DNA of 64,000 nucleotides, taken from assembly GCA_012274445.1 (NCBI GenBank), contig JAAROD010000076.1, forward strand, positions 496,001 to 560,000. Direction: 5' to 3'. The notes beneath the pieces were generated by a model. It was not told where the DNA came from. It searched no databases and saw nothing but the letters and a program-made list of their open reading frames with translations. Below, one piece after another: positions 24,388-35,495 of this stretch. Within the stretch, counting starts at the first letter, position 1. Each line of letters starts with the position of its first letter. This DNA comes from Sclerotiophoma versabilis. Its lineage: Eukaryota > Ascomycota > Dothideomycetes > Pleosporales > Didymellaceae. Position numbers and translations under genes: made by a program.

Positions 24388-25116
24388 TTACAACCTCGCC
24401 TTGTCGTCCTTTGCCCACAAGCCCGTTAACCCTTCCGCACTCGTCCCAAGCACGGGATCTCTCTCCGGCACCTCGACATTCCAGACCTCATCAAACCGCT
24501 CCTCGTGCTCTCCTCCAACCGCAAAATCCCACTGCTCACCCCTCGGATATGCGCCCATCATCATAAACTCACCCACAACCGGCACATTCGCAAAGAATTC
24601 TCGACTCCCACCCTCATCATCCTTATCCGGCGACTGGTAAAACAGCATAGACTCCGCCTGCGGGCTAGTACAATGCGTCTTATGCGCGACCCCCGCAGGC
24701 AGTATAAAAACATCGCCAACCCTAGCCTCAAGCACAACACCACCCTCCTCTCTACCCTCCTCATTCAAATCCGTGGCTTGCGCAGTGCCCAGACCGCCTA
24801 GGTCCTGCTCACGATCTTCCTGGGAATCTGCAACGCCGAAGCGGATCTTCGCTTGCCCGCCGGAGATGACGGCCATGCATTCGTGCGCGCCTGAGTGGTA
24901 GTGCGCGTTCTGGTTTGGCCCGTAGCGCGCGATCCATTGCGACTGCCAGCCGTTGGAAGCGAAGAGGTTGAAGATCTGGGCTGTGGATATGGTTTGGTCG
25001 TTTGCGAGAGGTGCCAGTAGGCCGGGATAGTGTATTAAGACATGTGGGGAGTTTGGGATGAGTTTTGTGGGAGGAAGGTTGTAGGTTCGGACTTGAACTT
25101 TATTGGTGGATGTCAT
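24388..25116 (-). CDS. Cupin-domain protein, YjlB-like
   Basis: A single-exon gene of 242 residues. The single-domain beta-barrel cupin is shown by HYHSGAHE (His72, His74, Glu79 as likely metal ligands) and the second motif GDVFILPAGVAHKTH, with glycine-rich turns between. The start was set at ATG 25116 because MTSTNKVQVRTY begins the normal family N-terminus; an upstream in-frame extension to 25218 lacks similarity. Bacterial YjlB proteins share the HxH...AGVxHK pattern; their function is not known, so only a metal-dependent cupin role can be proposed. Tail-to-tail with the reductase, about 140 bp away. Confidence 0.85.
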   Translation of the reverse strand: MTSTNKVQVRTYNLPPTKLIPNSPHVLIHYPGLLAPLANDQTISTAQIFNLFASNGWQSQWIARYGPNQNAHYHSGAHECMAVISGGQAKIRFGVADSQEDREQDLGGLGTAQATDLNEEGREEGGVVLEARVGDVFILPAGVAHKTHCTSPQAESMLFYQSPDKDDEGGSREFFANVPVVGEFMMMGAYPRGEQWDFAVGGEHEERFDEVWNVEVPERDPVLGTSAEGLTGLWAKDDKARL

Positions 25117-25500
25117 GATGAAAGCACTATAGGTGGAATACTGCTGGAATTGCTGGAGACAGGCAAGTCGTTCGCTTTGTTTGGCCCTCTGCGATTGATT
25201 CTGCGGAAAGGTGAACACGCAGGTGTTGATAGACTACATGGCTGTTGTTCTTATGTTGTGCTGAGTTCGTGAGGGGAAGGTTGACGTCAACCCCGGGTCG
25301 CGTCGCGTCCCGACTCGGATATAATGACCCTGTCGCAGTGCTAGAAATCCTGAATTCCACATATAACAGACAGCTCATTGTATGTTTCAAATAGCATAAT
25401 CGTATTTGTAGTCAATGGCTGACTTAAAATGTATCTACAGAGAAGGTGTACCTGGATCCAGACCTCCACCTCAACATCTCAGTAAATTTACTGAAAGCAT
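25117..25500. other. Intergenic region between cupin and beta-helix genes
   Basis: 384 bp holding the cupin promoter and the 3' end of the next minus-strand gene. No further gene is seen. Confidence 0.5.
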
Positions 25501-26618
25501 CTAGCAGATATTCCTAGCACCGTTGCCAGTCAAGGTCCAGTTGCTGTTGTCAGCGCAGGGAGATTCGCGAACAGTCGTGCCATCAACCTTGAGCGTGATC
25601 CAGAGATCGCGGGTGTTCGCAAACTCTGAGCGAGCAGAGACGCGCACTTCACCACCGCCATTGACTGTTCCGCCACGGATGGAGACGTTGTAGCAGTTCT
25701 CGATCAAGATGGCGTTGTTGCCGTTGTTGGCGAGATCAACTGAAGTGATGACTGCACCACCCGACTCGGAAACACAAAAGACACCACGGCCGCCTCCGCG
25801 CGACTTGACTTTGTCAACGTATACGTTGGTGTTGTAGCTGCCACTTGCTGTACGGCCGTTGCGGTTGGCGAAGCGGAGGGTGCCGTATCCTGATCCAGCA
25901 CCGACGTTGTCACCATCGACAAGGCCAACCTTCACGTTAATCGAGTTCTGGAGCAGCAGTCCGGACTCGCCGACATTACGGGCAATGACCTGGTTGATGG
26001 TCAGGCCATCAATGTTCCATGTCTCAACAGCGTGACTATTGATTTGTGTCAGCTTCCATCTCATGTACGATTGATTTGTCTTGCTCACCTGCCAGCACCA
26101 GTAACGCGGATGTCGTCCATCTTGACGTTCGACTGGGCGGCCCGGTCGCGGTCGAAGCGGATACCCAGACCGCCGCTAAGGTTCATGGTGATCTTGCCGA
26201 GAACGAGGCCGTTGGCACCAGAGAAGCGGAGACCGAAGTAAGGATTGCCGGTCATGGTGAGGTACGGGATTTGGACATTGTTTGCGTTGGTTACTTCGAT
26301 GGCTCCACGGCCGGAACGGAAGGCAGTGTTGATAGTACCGCAGCCTTCGAAGATCTTACCGGCTGTGATCGTGATAGTGTTGGCGCCGATGGAACCCGAG
26401 GCAATAACGGACACACGCTGGCCGGCACTGATGGAGTCAACAGCGGCTTGGATGGCGGCGCGGTAGTCAGAGCCAGTGTAGACGTTGGTGGAGCCTCGAG
26501 TCGCTGTGAAAGAGCTGCCAGAGCCAGTTACTTTGGCTGCGGGTGTGCCTGAACCGCACTGGGCGGAAACAGAAGCAACAAGCGCTAACGCAGATGCGAG
26601 AAGAGAGAAGTGGACCAT
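25501..26618 (-). CDS. Secreted right-handed beta-helix (pectin-lyase-fold) protein
   Basis: Two exons, 26618-26089 and 26035-25501, around a 53 bp intron give 354 residues. The N-terminus is a clear signal peptide (MVHFSLLASALALVASVSA, cleaved before QCGSG). The mature part shows the repetitive short-strand, Asn/Gly-rich pattern of a parallel beta-helix (TGNPYFGLRF, NAILIENCYNVSIRGG and similar coils), as in pectate lyases and related polysaccharide-active enzymes. I cannot assign a CAZy family or catalytic residues by eye, so pectin degradation is inference from fold and secretion. It is probably an extracellular plant-polymer enzyme or surface protein. A disulphide is plausible with the C-terminal ...GARNIC. 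Confidence 0.83.
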
Positions 26619-29600
26619 TATTGCGCTGTTGCGATCGAAGTTGATGATCCTCCCAGAACGCAGGATGCTGCTACTTATATTGTAGCAATAGTGAGTTCCC
26701 CATCTCGATCGTAAAGACGGTGCATCATCCTCCGCCTTGTTTTTTCCGGTTGGAGGATGATATTGGCGATGTTTTGTGTAAATCTATTATGGATATCCCA
26801 GAAGAGGCTAAGCACTATAAATGTCTGGAAACTTTGTATGACGGCTTTCCTTAGCATCCTTGGTCCCATGTGGTACCAGGTCTCCGCCGACACTCCCAAG
26901 AGTCTAGTGTTTCTCAGGCCTAATACACCAAGGTGGCATCGAGTCTGGTGTGAAACAATGTGTAGCCCTTAATACCAAACCCCAGAGAAGGCGTTCGGCA
27001 AGCAGAGTTCTGCAGGTTTCATTGGTGCGCTACTGCGATGCTTGCTTCCGCTGCCAAGTCTTCCAAGACTCCGTAGATTGGTATCATATAATTCCGCGTC
27101 GCTTGTGTTCGGTGGCTAGCGAGTTCTTGCGGGCACATGAGATCCCAGATGAGGCCATGTAAGGTCGATCACCCCGCAAAACGCTAAATGCAGGTGCATA
27201 CTCGGTCGTAAATGTGCCGACTTCCCCACAAACCAATGTACGGTCGGGTGTGCTGTCACTTGTCGAAATGCATCCGACTGCAAGATGATGTTCGGTGAGA
27301 ACTGAAATGCGAAGTTGTAATTGACAAAGTTGCGTTTTGACAAGCAGGTCTTCGGGATGGCCAAGAATCCTGCTCTTAATACCCTCCATATCAATCAACA
27401 CGAAGACCCCGAGATAACCAGGATAACAATTTCGCATTCTTAATCTTCCTCTTCGGTTTTAGGTGGCCCGAATGACGGCCTTCATTTTTTGGGGTATATC
27501 TAGGCGACATTGGAATCGAGGAAACTCAAGGTCCAGTCAGATTTCCAATCAGCCGTCGACTCTTGCACACAGCAATTAGTATTGATTAGCATATTGAGGA
27601 GAAAGCAGCAAGCTTTATCCTTACCCGTTGCGCCGCCATGACCGGACCGAGGATGTGCGGGCTGTCACTCCTGAAGACAGTGAACGAGATAGCAGCCAGG
27701 CGATGCGGACTGTCAGATCTTTTTTAACATCATACCTGCCTCATCAAACAATTGTTGACGGAGTAAAGTCTGAAATTACGTTCCTGAAAGACATGACTGA
27801 GGTGACCATATCCAGGGGCAATGCTGGTGCCTATTGAAGGCAGATGTAACGATTTTGAGGGTATAGAGCACGTCGATAGATTGGCTATGTTGAGCTGAGC
27901 GTGTGGAGAGCTGAATCGGCTGAAAGATCCACGTGGTGCAAGTCAGTCTTATCTCATCTGCTCATTAAAATGCATCCAGACTATCACATTGCAAAGACGC
28001 CGGCGACATGATCGGCGGCTTAGTGTATATCTCAGAGGCTTCAATCTGTTGCAGATGGTTTGCAAAGTAGCATTGAGCACCACCCTTGTAACGAGGATCG
28101 TAGGCTTAGATTAGACGCTCTTTGTCCGAGAGCCAGATGCTTGCAGCGACGGTAAACATACCAAGAAATTACAACAATTAGACTTATTACAAGCGAAACT
28201 AGCTCAGCCTCCAGCTCTCCATAAGCCTGCCTAAGTCATTTCTTCCTTGGTTCAGAGGCGGTCAGAAATATAACCATCTGAATAGAAAGGGTTAGCTTCG
28301 AAGCACAAATATATGGATTCTTGGGGAATCGTTCCTGAAGGTGGGAGTCCATCTGGTAGTGTTCAAAAGTTGACATTGGGAAGGAGCATCACAAGCCTAC
28401 GAACATGAAAACTCGGCGACACCAACATCACAACAGCTCCGCGCAGTAGTTACTCGCTACCAGACGCTCCTACAGGGCCGCCGGAGGCATAAAGGCTGTT
28501 CGCAGGACAACACGGGTCTCAGAGGGTTTCCCTCTGGTATATTTATAATGTTTCAACATGAAACACCATAGCAGGTCGCGCACATCTAAGTGGACGTTCA
28601 ACATAATCGTAACAGCAGCATATTATACCGCACACATGGAGATGCAGTCTGCAAGACCTCTGTCGCTGCATCACATACAAGCCAGTCTGGATCAAATTCT
28701 TCATCTGCATCCTCACGGAACCTCCAACCAATCTATAGTCATGCGTCATCGCGCACAACACTAGAACCGCGCACCACATGAAAACAAAGTTAGAGCGTTG
28801 ATCGGATCATTACAGACACCATTGCTGTTCTGAACTCCGCTTGTGTTCAGCATGAAGCTGAGACAGCGAGTGCACAGAGCGGCGACTTTAGTATAACGAT
28901 GTAGACAATAAGAGCGATCTAAATGAAGGTGTAGATGAGTCGTTGCGTATTCGTGCTTGATGATGCTTTTGAAGCTAAGTACTATGTTATGCTAAAATTT
29001 TGCTCGTTACATCTAATTCAAGTTTGAGTGGACACGGATGAAATACCGTGGGAAAGATCGAGCTCACCAGGAAGTGAGGGATCAACGAATGCATTGAACA
29101 ACACTGCGCGATAGGATACAGGTGTCGTAAAAATGTGATTTTCTGGAACGGTTGCAAAGGTTAAGAGAAGTACTATGTAATTTAGAACGCTACACCTATC
29201 TGCCTTGAATGTTGCATCGCCAGACATGCGAAGTTATTAAATCAAAAGCTAATCACCCTATGAGTTCACCTGCAAGTCTTACAATCTCATTTCGCGATCA
29301 TCTTAAGTTTAACAAAGGAAGATGTTTGTAAACGGATAATTCTCCCTGCTTTCTTGACGTGTGCAACAATCAAGATATGATTCTGCAACAGTTGGTGTTT
29401 AGAATAAGAAGAGCGCTGCAATGAACGCCCAGATGCAGCATTAAAACAGCAAGATCGGAAGAAGGCGTTGAGAGCGCTTTGGTTTGAATTTTCTTATTCC
29501 TTCTACAGGTAAAGCTATCATGTGCATAGCAAGCCTGGGCTACATGCAATTGTTCAGTGGTATCTCACTCCATGTCATCTAGCCAATTTACCATCAAGGA

Positions 29601-29755
29601 TGAGTCTTCGGCTGCGGGACCGGTCCCAAAAGTAGTCAAGGTTCTGTCAATACAGAATTCATGTGTTGCAGATTGGAAGTCTGTCTAGAAAACAGGCTCA
29701 GAACATCAGCAGAGTTCATCGGACAAGGACAGCTGGTCCTTACTCTAATGTCGGT
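26619..29755. other. Gene-poor region, no gene recognised
   Basis: About 3.1 kb of balanced to mildly AT-rich sequence with only short frames and no family motif on either strand. It includes the promoter of the beta-helix gene at its left end and, at about 28237-28331, a mutated copy of the tRNA-Ala locus. Confidence 0.5.
28237..28331 (-). pseudogene. Mutated partial duplicate of the tRNA-Ala locus
   Basis: Sequence ending TATGGATTCTTGGGGAATCG aligns with the 3' half of the tRNA-Ala gene plus about 70 bp beyond it (30661-30749). GAAAGGGTTAGCTTCGAAGC matches GGAAGGGTTGGCATCGGAGC. Most differences are G to A or C to T, suggesting a duplicated segment later mutated, perhaps by RIP. The T-arm is broken, so it cannot be a working tRNA. 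Confidence 0.6.
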
Positions 29756-30680
29756 CTACACCAGCTGAGTATCGCGAGATCTGCGTGCGCGAGTAGACGC
29801 AACGAGTCGCACGTCGTCATCCTTGTTATTAAAAAGGATACTGACAGGTTCTGACTTGCGGATACGAGTACGAGTGCGCTTTTTCGAGGCTCCGTCCCGT
29901 GCGCCTGCGCCTTCACGGCTGCGCTTGGTGCCCTTGCCAGTGTTACCCTTAGCCTTGGTCTGGGAAGCCTTCTTTGTCGGCTTCTTAGCCTTGCCGGCTG
30001 AGGGGAGTTGCTTTCCGGGTCATAAATCACATCGTGCCCAGCGACGACGGCCTTGCCCTTGCCCCTGCCTTGGGGTCCAGGTGTTGCAGATTTTGTGCGA
30101 GGGTGTACTTCAGTAGCAGCTTGTCAGCCGCGCACCGTCTTGAGACAGGAGAGTAATGCAGAGCGAGTGTGACCTTCGTCGTTCTCAATTGGAAAGTCAT
30201 TTGCCTTCAACGGCTCGCAAACAAGCGCGTCTGTATCTTCAGAGCCCATGTCTTTGTTCTTGGCGGTGCCCGTCCCGTGCTCGTCTTTGTAGTCGTTGAG
30301 AGTCTATTCCATCCAGTCGGTGAATTCCTGCGCTCTCCGTCTGCAGCGTCAGAGTCATCAGGGAAAACCGCATCCTTGGGATCAGGCTCGGGGAAGTTGC
30401 TCGCCCATCTAAGCATGACAGCTTGGATACATGCGCGAAGTATCTGCAGCTTCTGTTGCAACTCGCCTCGAGCTTCGGCAACTGCGGCTGCATCATCATC
30501 GTTGAATGTGGAGGTTTGTAGCGCCATCTGGATCTGTCTCGTTGTCGTCCACGTTCAGGCCAAGTACTTGGAAGAACTCAACAAACAAGTCGTCATCAAC
30601 AGTGAAGGTGCCGAGACAACCCAGAGAGGGGTCTGTGGAGAGCCGCCAACGATGTCTCCTTAATTCCAAGGTGGACAAAA
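29756..30680 (-). pseudogene. Frameshifted gene of unknown function, acidic then basic tail
   Basis: Reading the minus strand, coding-like text continues across frames: an acidic segment (TVDDDLFVEFFQVLGLNVDD), then TSTFNDDDAAAVAEARGEL and MLRWASNFPEPDPKDAVF, then in another frame EFTDWME, a TAG stop, and NDYKDEHG continuing to ENDEGHTRSALLSCLKT. Two further shifts give a lysine-rich stretch (AKKPTKKASQTKAKG, then SKKRTRTRIRK) that looks like a nuclear or nucleic-acid-binding tail. At least three frameshifts and one stop break it. I do not recognise the family. Its lower CpA content in parts and position beside the AT isochore fit a decaying gene or repeat-borne gene. Introns could explain some, but not all, of the breaks. 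Confidence 0.55.
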
Positions 30681-30728
30681 AAAATCAACCACCCAGATAG
30701 GAAGGGTTGGCATCGGAGCAAAAAGAAA

Positions 30729-30832
30729 TGGACTCGCGGGGAATCGAACCCCGGACCACTCCCAGTCAGGTTCGAAGCACTACAGTGCTTGCGAGATGCT
30801 AAGGGAGTATTATACCACTAAACCACGAGCCC
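30729..30832 (-). tRNA. tRNA-Ala (anticodon AGC) with 32-nt intron
   Basis: The minus strand reads GGGCTCG...CGAGTCC, a 7-bp acceptor stem with the G3-U70 pair that identifies alanine tRNAs. The anticodon stem is CTCCC/GGGAG, the loop is TTAGCA, and the anticodon is AGC. The T-arm CGGGG-TTCGATT-CCCCG is perfect. About 32 nt (30765-30796) interrupt the loop one base after the anticodon, the canonical nuclear tRNA intron site. The discriminator is A; CCA is not encoded, as expected. It lies about 1.7 kb from the start of the AT isochore. Confidence 0.92.
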
Positions 30833-32500
30833 GTCGCTGTTTTCTGTAGAAACTCGATCCAAATCTCTTATATAAATTTGAAAATTGCACATGTCCTAAT
30901 GTTCCCTTCTTACAACATCGTAGAATGAAAACAACCTTACTTAGCAACAGATCCCAAATTTCGTTCAGCAGAGTGATTTAGCTGTACTGTATCCTAGTAA
31001 GTTCTTAGCTACAGAATTTGCTCTCCGTAATACTACCATAGGGATATCTGAATACACTAAACACTCCTTAAAAATCTAAGCCAAGTGGTTGCACGGCGTG
31101 TTGGTGGCTTGTGACTCATTGGACAGAAATCCAGTTCGCGGAATTGAGAATTGGATTCAGAAACTGTTGAGTTATTGAATACGGCTGCGCCACAAGCGCT
31201 ACCGCTTCATCCAGCTCTAACGCTTGGTGTGCGTTTTTTCAGGCATGTTCAGCAGACTGTTGATGCGCACAAACCTGATAGCAGGGTGTGACTGATGAAG
31301 TGAGTGGCAATTGAGCCGATCAGGTAATTGACCTGATCAATTCAATTGCCGTTCATGTCAACAAAGAAAAGACAGCTTATCTCACGTGATGCATTAGCTG
31401 ACTTAAGCCATCGTTAACCTAATCGAAGACCTGACTAAAGCCTTCGCGCCCAGACACTTTTTGATTAGGTAACCTGCCAACCCCGCCATGGTACTGTTCT
31501 TGAGTAATGCCCCCCCTGCGTTGCGAAAAACCCTGTGTAATGTCAATCTAAGCGAGCTGGGACGCACAGTGTCACAGGAAATCTTTTCTTCTAGAAGCTC
31601 AGATCTTGCTCAGCGCGCTTGTATACAGACGTGCGCAGTACGCATCCATTCTGCAGCTAGCGCTCTCCCAGCACATCAGCCTCTGACGCTAAAAGCGCGT
31701 TTCTAACTATGCTGTCGCTCATTCTGTCACTGCCGTCTTTCAACTCTCCTCTAATAACCCCCTGTTTATTCGCAACAGTGCGCATTCAAACAAAGCTCAG
31801 TGGGCTAGAAAGGAAGCCCAGATAGCATAGGTCAAGACTGCAGCCTCAGAAGGTCAACTTACAGTAAAGAGTGGGCATCCCAGCATTTTCTCCGCGCAAA
31901 CAGCAAGATTGTTAGAACGCTTCTAACTGGCTATGCGTCTTAAGCAAGATCTAGCGGCAGTAGCGTGCTAAGATGTCTGCAAGAGTAAGTGCGCGCTGTG
32001 GCTAAGAACTGCGACTGCCATTGATTACCTAGCATCAGACAGCTCTTATTCCCGGTCGTGCAGGCAGCCATTTCCTACTCACAGTCGTGCTCGCCTCTGT
32101 CACATAGAGCTACACAAGAGGCTATAACAACCACCTTTGTAGAGCTGCTTTGTCTACTAGCACCTCGCCTACCTGTGCACACCTCTAACATAACTTGCAT
32201 AAGGTACACATTGTCTTAGCGCAGATAGTAAGGCAAGGCAAGGCAGCGCAGGACGCTGGGCGCTTAATGCAGCCAGCACCTGCAGCCTAATTACATGCAC
32301 TGCCTTACTAGGCTGCCCTCTCTGCCTTGTCGCATCTATGCCATCCTACTCTCACTACCACATCTATTGTTTGCGTCTCTGCTTCCACAGGCCAGACCTT
32401 AAGCTGCAACTGCTATGCAGCTTCTTCACTTTAACGCGCTAGACAGACTAATCTTAACAGACTTCTGCGGCAAGTTAATCCTGCCCTACGCTATCCTATT
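30833..32500. other. Transition zone to the AT isochore
   Basis: Composition falls from balanced to AT-rich. No gene is recognised. It contains an imperfect palindrome (31308-31348). From about 31.7 kb the text looks like repeat-derived sequence only lightly affected by RIP, since CA and TG are still common. Confidence 0.5.
31308..31348. repeat. Imperfect palindrome, 18-nt arms
   Basis: CAATTGAgccGATCAGGT, a 5-base AATTG spacer, then ACCTGATCaatTCAATTG: two 18-nt arms matching except for the central three bases. It could be a footprint of a transposon end or simply a hairpin. Confidence 0.85.
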
Positions 32501-32689
32501 ACACTAATAGAGCAACTCTAAGACTCTTATTAAAGACATATTAAATAGAAACTATAAAGAGAAAAAAGAAGGCTACTAGAAGCTTAGGTTTGCGCCAGAC
32601 AGGCGGCTAAGGACAGGCTGCAGTACTTCTAGATTAACACATGCTGCATTAACAGATAGGACAACAATAAGCGGTTAAAGGCGATTAAC

Positions 32690-33650
32690 TTAATGTTCTA
32701 ACGTGTTTTATTAGCTCGTGCACGGTATTAGCTTATGCACAATTTCTATTAAAATAAACATTTAACACTAATTTTAAAAACGTAATAACTTAACGCTATA
32801 ACTAAATAAGATAATGCTCTTAAAGAGCTAGACCCTCTAAAGCCTGGATAAAAATATTGCTATACTACAGTTGTAAAAAAGTTTAGCGTTAATTAGTTAA
32901 CTTTATCGCGTAGGCACTATAGTAGATGTAGTAATTAGGCAGATAGGTACGCGCAATAACAATACCTTAGTTAATAATAAGAGTAAGCGCTTATTAAGTA
33001 TATAGATAAGCTTACTTAACATAGGCTACCTTCTATAAGAGAAATAATATACAACTTTATATTAGAGATTATACAGTAATATATAGAAAAGTACTAGGCT
33101 AACTACTTATTACAGCTAAAACAGGGCAAAAATATACATACATTCGTACCCTAAATTCAGGCTACTAAGTAGGCCTTCTCTAGCTATATAACACACCCTA
33201 TTACGTTTAAGGCAGAGAAACAGCTTAAAGGTAAAGACTATACAGTAAGGTTAGCTGTATACCTGCAGAGTTATAGCTAAGAGTCTCTTAGACTTTTATA
33301 GTAGAGAAGGCCTAACACCTATTTAGCCTACTATACTATTCTAGTACCTAGTAGCTGTAGCATAACTTAGGTAAGTATAATAGAGATTATTACTACTAGT
33401 TACCTTAGCTTTAGTTACCTACTTAACTCTAAATCTACGTAGCCTCTGCTTACGCAGTATTAGTGTCTAGGCTTATAACTATTACAGCTAAAACAGAGTA
33501 AAAATGTATATATAGTTATACTCTAAATTTAGGCTACTAAGTAGGCCTTCTCTAGCTGTATAATACTACTTTATTAAATTATTACCTACTACTATATTAA
33601 CCTTATCTTATAATAGACCTCTAGTATTAATATATAGTACTTTAAAGCTA
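32690..33650 (+). repeat. RIP-mutated repeat, copy 1 of a family also at 63.5 kb
   Basis: Two segments, 32690-33109 and about 33580-33650, align with 63520-64000 in the same orientation. The family includes GGCACTATAGTA, AATTAGGCAGATAGGTA and GGCTACCTTCTATAAGAG. Copy 1 keeps more C and G (for example CGCGCAATAACAAT against TATATAATAATAAT) and so is less mutated. It is split by the insertion at 33110-33563. Family identity is unknown. Confidence 0.8.
33110..33563. mobile_element. Small insertion with 85-bp terminal direct repeats (TRIM-like)
   Basis: ATTACAGCTAAAACAG...GGCCTTCTCTAGCT occurs at 33110-33193 and again at 33479-33563, in direct orientation around about 285 bp. The related copy at 63.9 kb is uninterrupted here, so this block is an insertion. 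Short direct terminal repeats around a tiny non-coding interior resemble a terminal-repeat retrotransposon in miniature, but the RIP damage prevents checking priming sites. Confidence 0.5.
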
Positions 33651-33970
33651 ACTCTTATAATAAGTATAAGTACTACTTTAAATTAATAAAGTATAAAATT
33701 ACTAAGTATAGTATTAAGAGTTACTATATCTATAATATAGATAAAAAAAGCTTCTTAATTAGTGTACTCTTAAGAATAAACTAAATCTTCTCTTAATATT
33801 AGTATAAAGCTAAAAAGTTTATAAAGTATATATAAGATAGTAATTATAAGTAGATTACTATACTTATATATATCTATACTAATAGAAGCTCTTTTATACC
33901 TTTTCTTATCTACTAGGCTACTAGTAGTAATATATAAAAACCTAGTTATAAAACTTTAACTCTTTATAGT

Positions 33971-34462
33971 ATAATACTTTTAAGTAAAGCTTATAAGTAC
34001 TATTTATATTAGTTCTTAGAAATAAGCACTAGTATAGAAAGGTCTATAAGAGCTAAGGTTATTACCTAGTATAATACTAAAATAATAAAGAGTAATAATA
34101 AGTAGTATAGAGAAGACTATCTAGCTTAAGAGTTAAAGTTAAGATTCTAAAGATAAACTTAATTAACTAAGTTAAATATAATATTATAAGAGTAGTATTT
34201 CTATATACTATATACTTACTAAAAGATAATACCTATTAATAAGTAACTAGAGTTAGTCTAATAAAATATATAGTATTACTTATTAATAAGTAATAATATA
34301 TAATACTTATTAATAAGTAGGTTATATCTATTATACTTATAAATAAGTATATTACGTAACTATATAAAGAGAGATTCTTCCTAACTCTGCCCTAGCTTAT
34401 AGGTAAAGGCTCTAGTTAGCTACTTAATTACTATACTGCATTGTCTGTATAGAATTATAATA
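33971..34462 (-). repeat. Gypsy-type LTR, inverted copy
   Basis: The reverse complement matches the LTR at 34996-35495 almost throughout, including TATTATAATTCTATA at its 5' end (TG mutated to TA). With the downstream copy it forms a large inverted repeat around 533 bp of unrelated sequence. Confidence 0.8.
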
Positions 34463-34995
34463 CCTACTTTAAGAGGTACTATATTACTTACTAAGTACTA
34501 TTACTTAGTATTAAGGTAGTAAAGCTTATAGTGCTTAGCTATAAGAGCTTATTACCTATAAAATAAGTAAGAATCTTCTCTAGGTTAAGTAGCATAATCT
34601 CTATAGCCTTAAAGGCTTTTAGAATATTCTTATATATAAATAAAACCTTCGAAGTAATATAGAATAAATAGAAGATATTATACTTTATAATTAATAAAAG
34701 GCCTTAATAAATCTCTATTTACTTAGTAAAAGTATATAAGTAAGTAGCTATAAATAGTATAAATATTACTATATTATATAGCTAAAGTATATATATTAAG
34801 TAAAGTAGAAATATATATAGTAGTATATAGTTCTAGTTATAGAAGTTAATAAACTTTATTATTATATAGCTTCTATAGCTATTTATAATAAAAAGGTAGT
34901 AGCTTAAGTATACCTTCTTTTTATTTTATAATTAAATACCTACTTAAGCTATATAATACTTAACTTATAGCTTATCTAGCTATTTAGTAAGAAGG
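34463..34995. other. Spacer between inverted LTR copies
   Basis: 533 bp of RIP-mutated sequence with no recognisable element. It contains local inverted texture (AGCTTCTATAGCTATTTATA, TTATATAGC), probably repeat debris. Confidence 0.4.
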
Positions 34996-35495
34996 TGTTA
35001 TAATTCTGTATAGCTAAAGTAGTATAGTAATTAAGTAGCTAACTAGAGCTCTTACTCTAGAGCTAGAAGTAGAGTTAGGAAGAATCTCTCTTTATATAGT
35101 TATATAATATACTTATTAGTAAGTATAATATATATAACCTACTTATTAATAAGTATTATATATTATTACTTATTAATAAGTAATACTATATATTTTATTA
35201 GACTAACTCTAGTTACTTATTAATAGGTATTATCTTTTAGTAAGTATATAGTATATAGAAATACTACTCTTATAATATTATATTTAACTTAGTTAATTAA
35301 GTTTATCTTTAGAATCTTAACTTTAACTCTTAAGCTAGATAGTCTTCTCTATACTACTTATTATTACTCTTTATTATTTTAGTATTATACTAGGTAATAA
35401 CCTTAGCTCTTATAGACCTTTCTATACTAGTGCTTATTTCTAAGAACTAATATAAACAGTACTTATAAGCTTTACTTAAAAGTATAACTTTAACA
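34996..35495 (+). repeat. Putative 5' LTR of the Gypsy element
   Basis: A 500 bp unit starting TGTTATAATTCTGTATAG and ending ACTTTAACA, i.e. TG...CA ends. The same unit is found at 52286-52791 and inverted at 33971-34462. Short palindromic TACTTATTAATAAGTA motifs repeat in its first half. It is followed immediately by gag-like sequence. Confidence 0.75.

Noticed and set aside
23156..26618. A secondary-metabolite or toxin cluster around the reductase, cupin and oxygenase-like genes
   Set aside because: No polyketide synthase, peptide synthetase or cluster regulator is present, and the oxygenase-like gene is more than 20 kb away.
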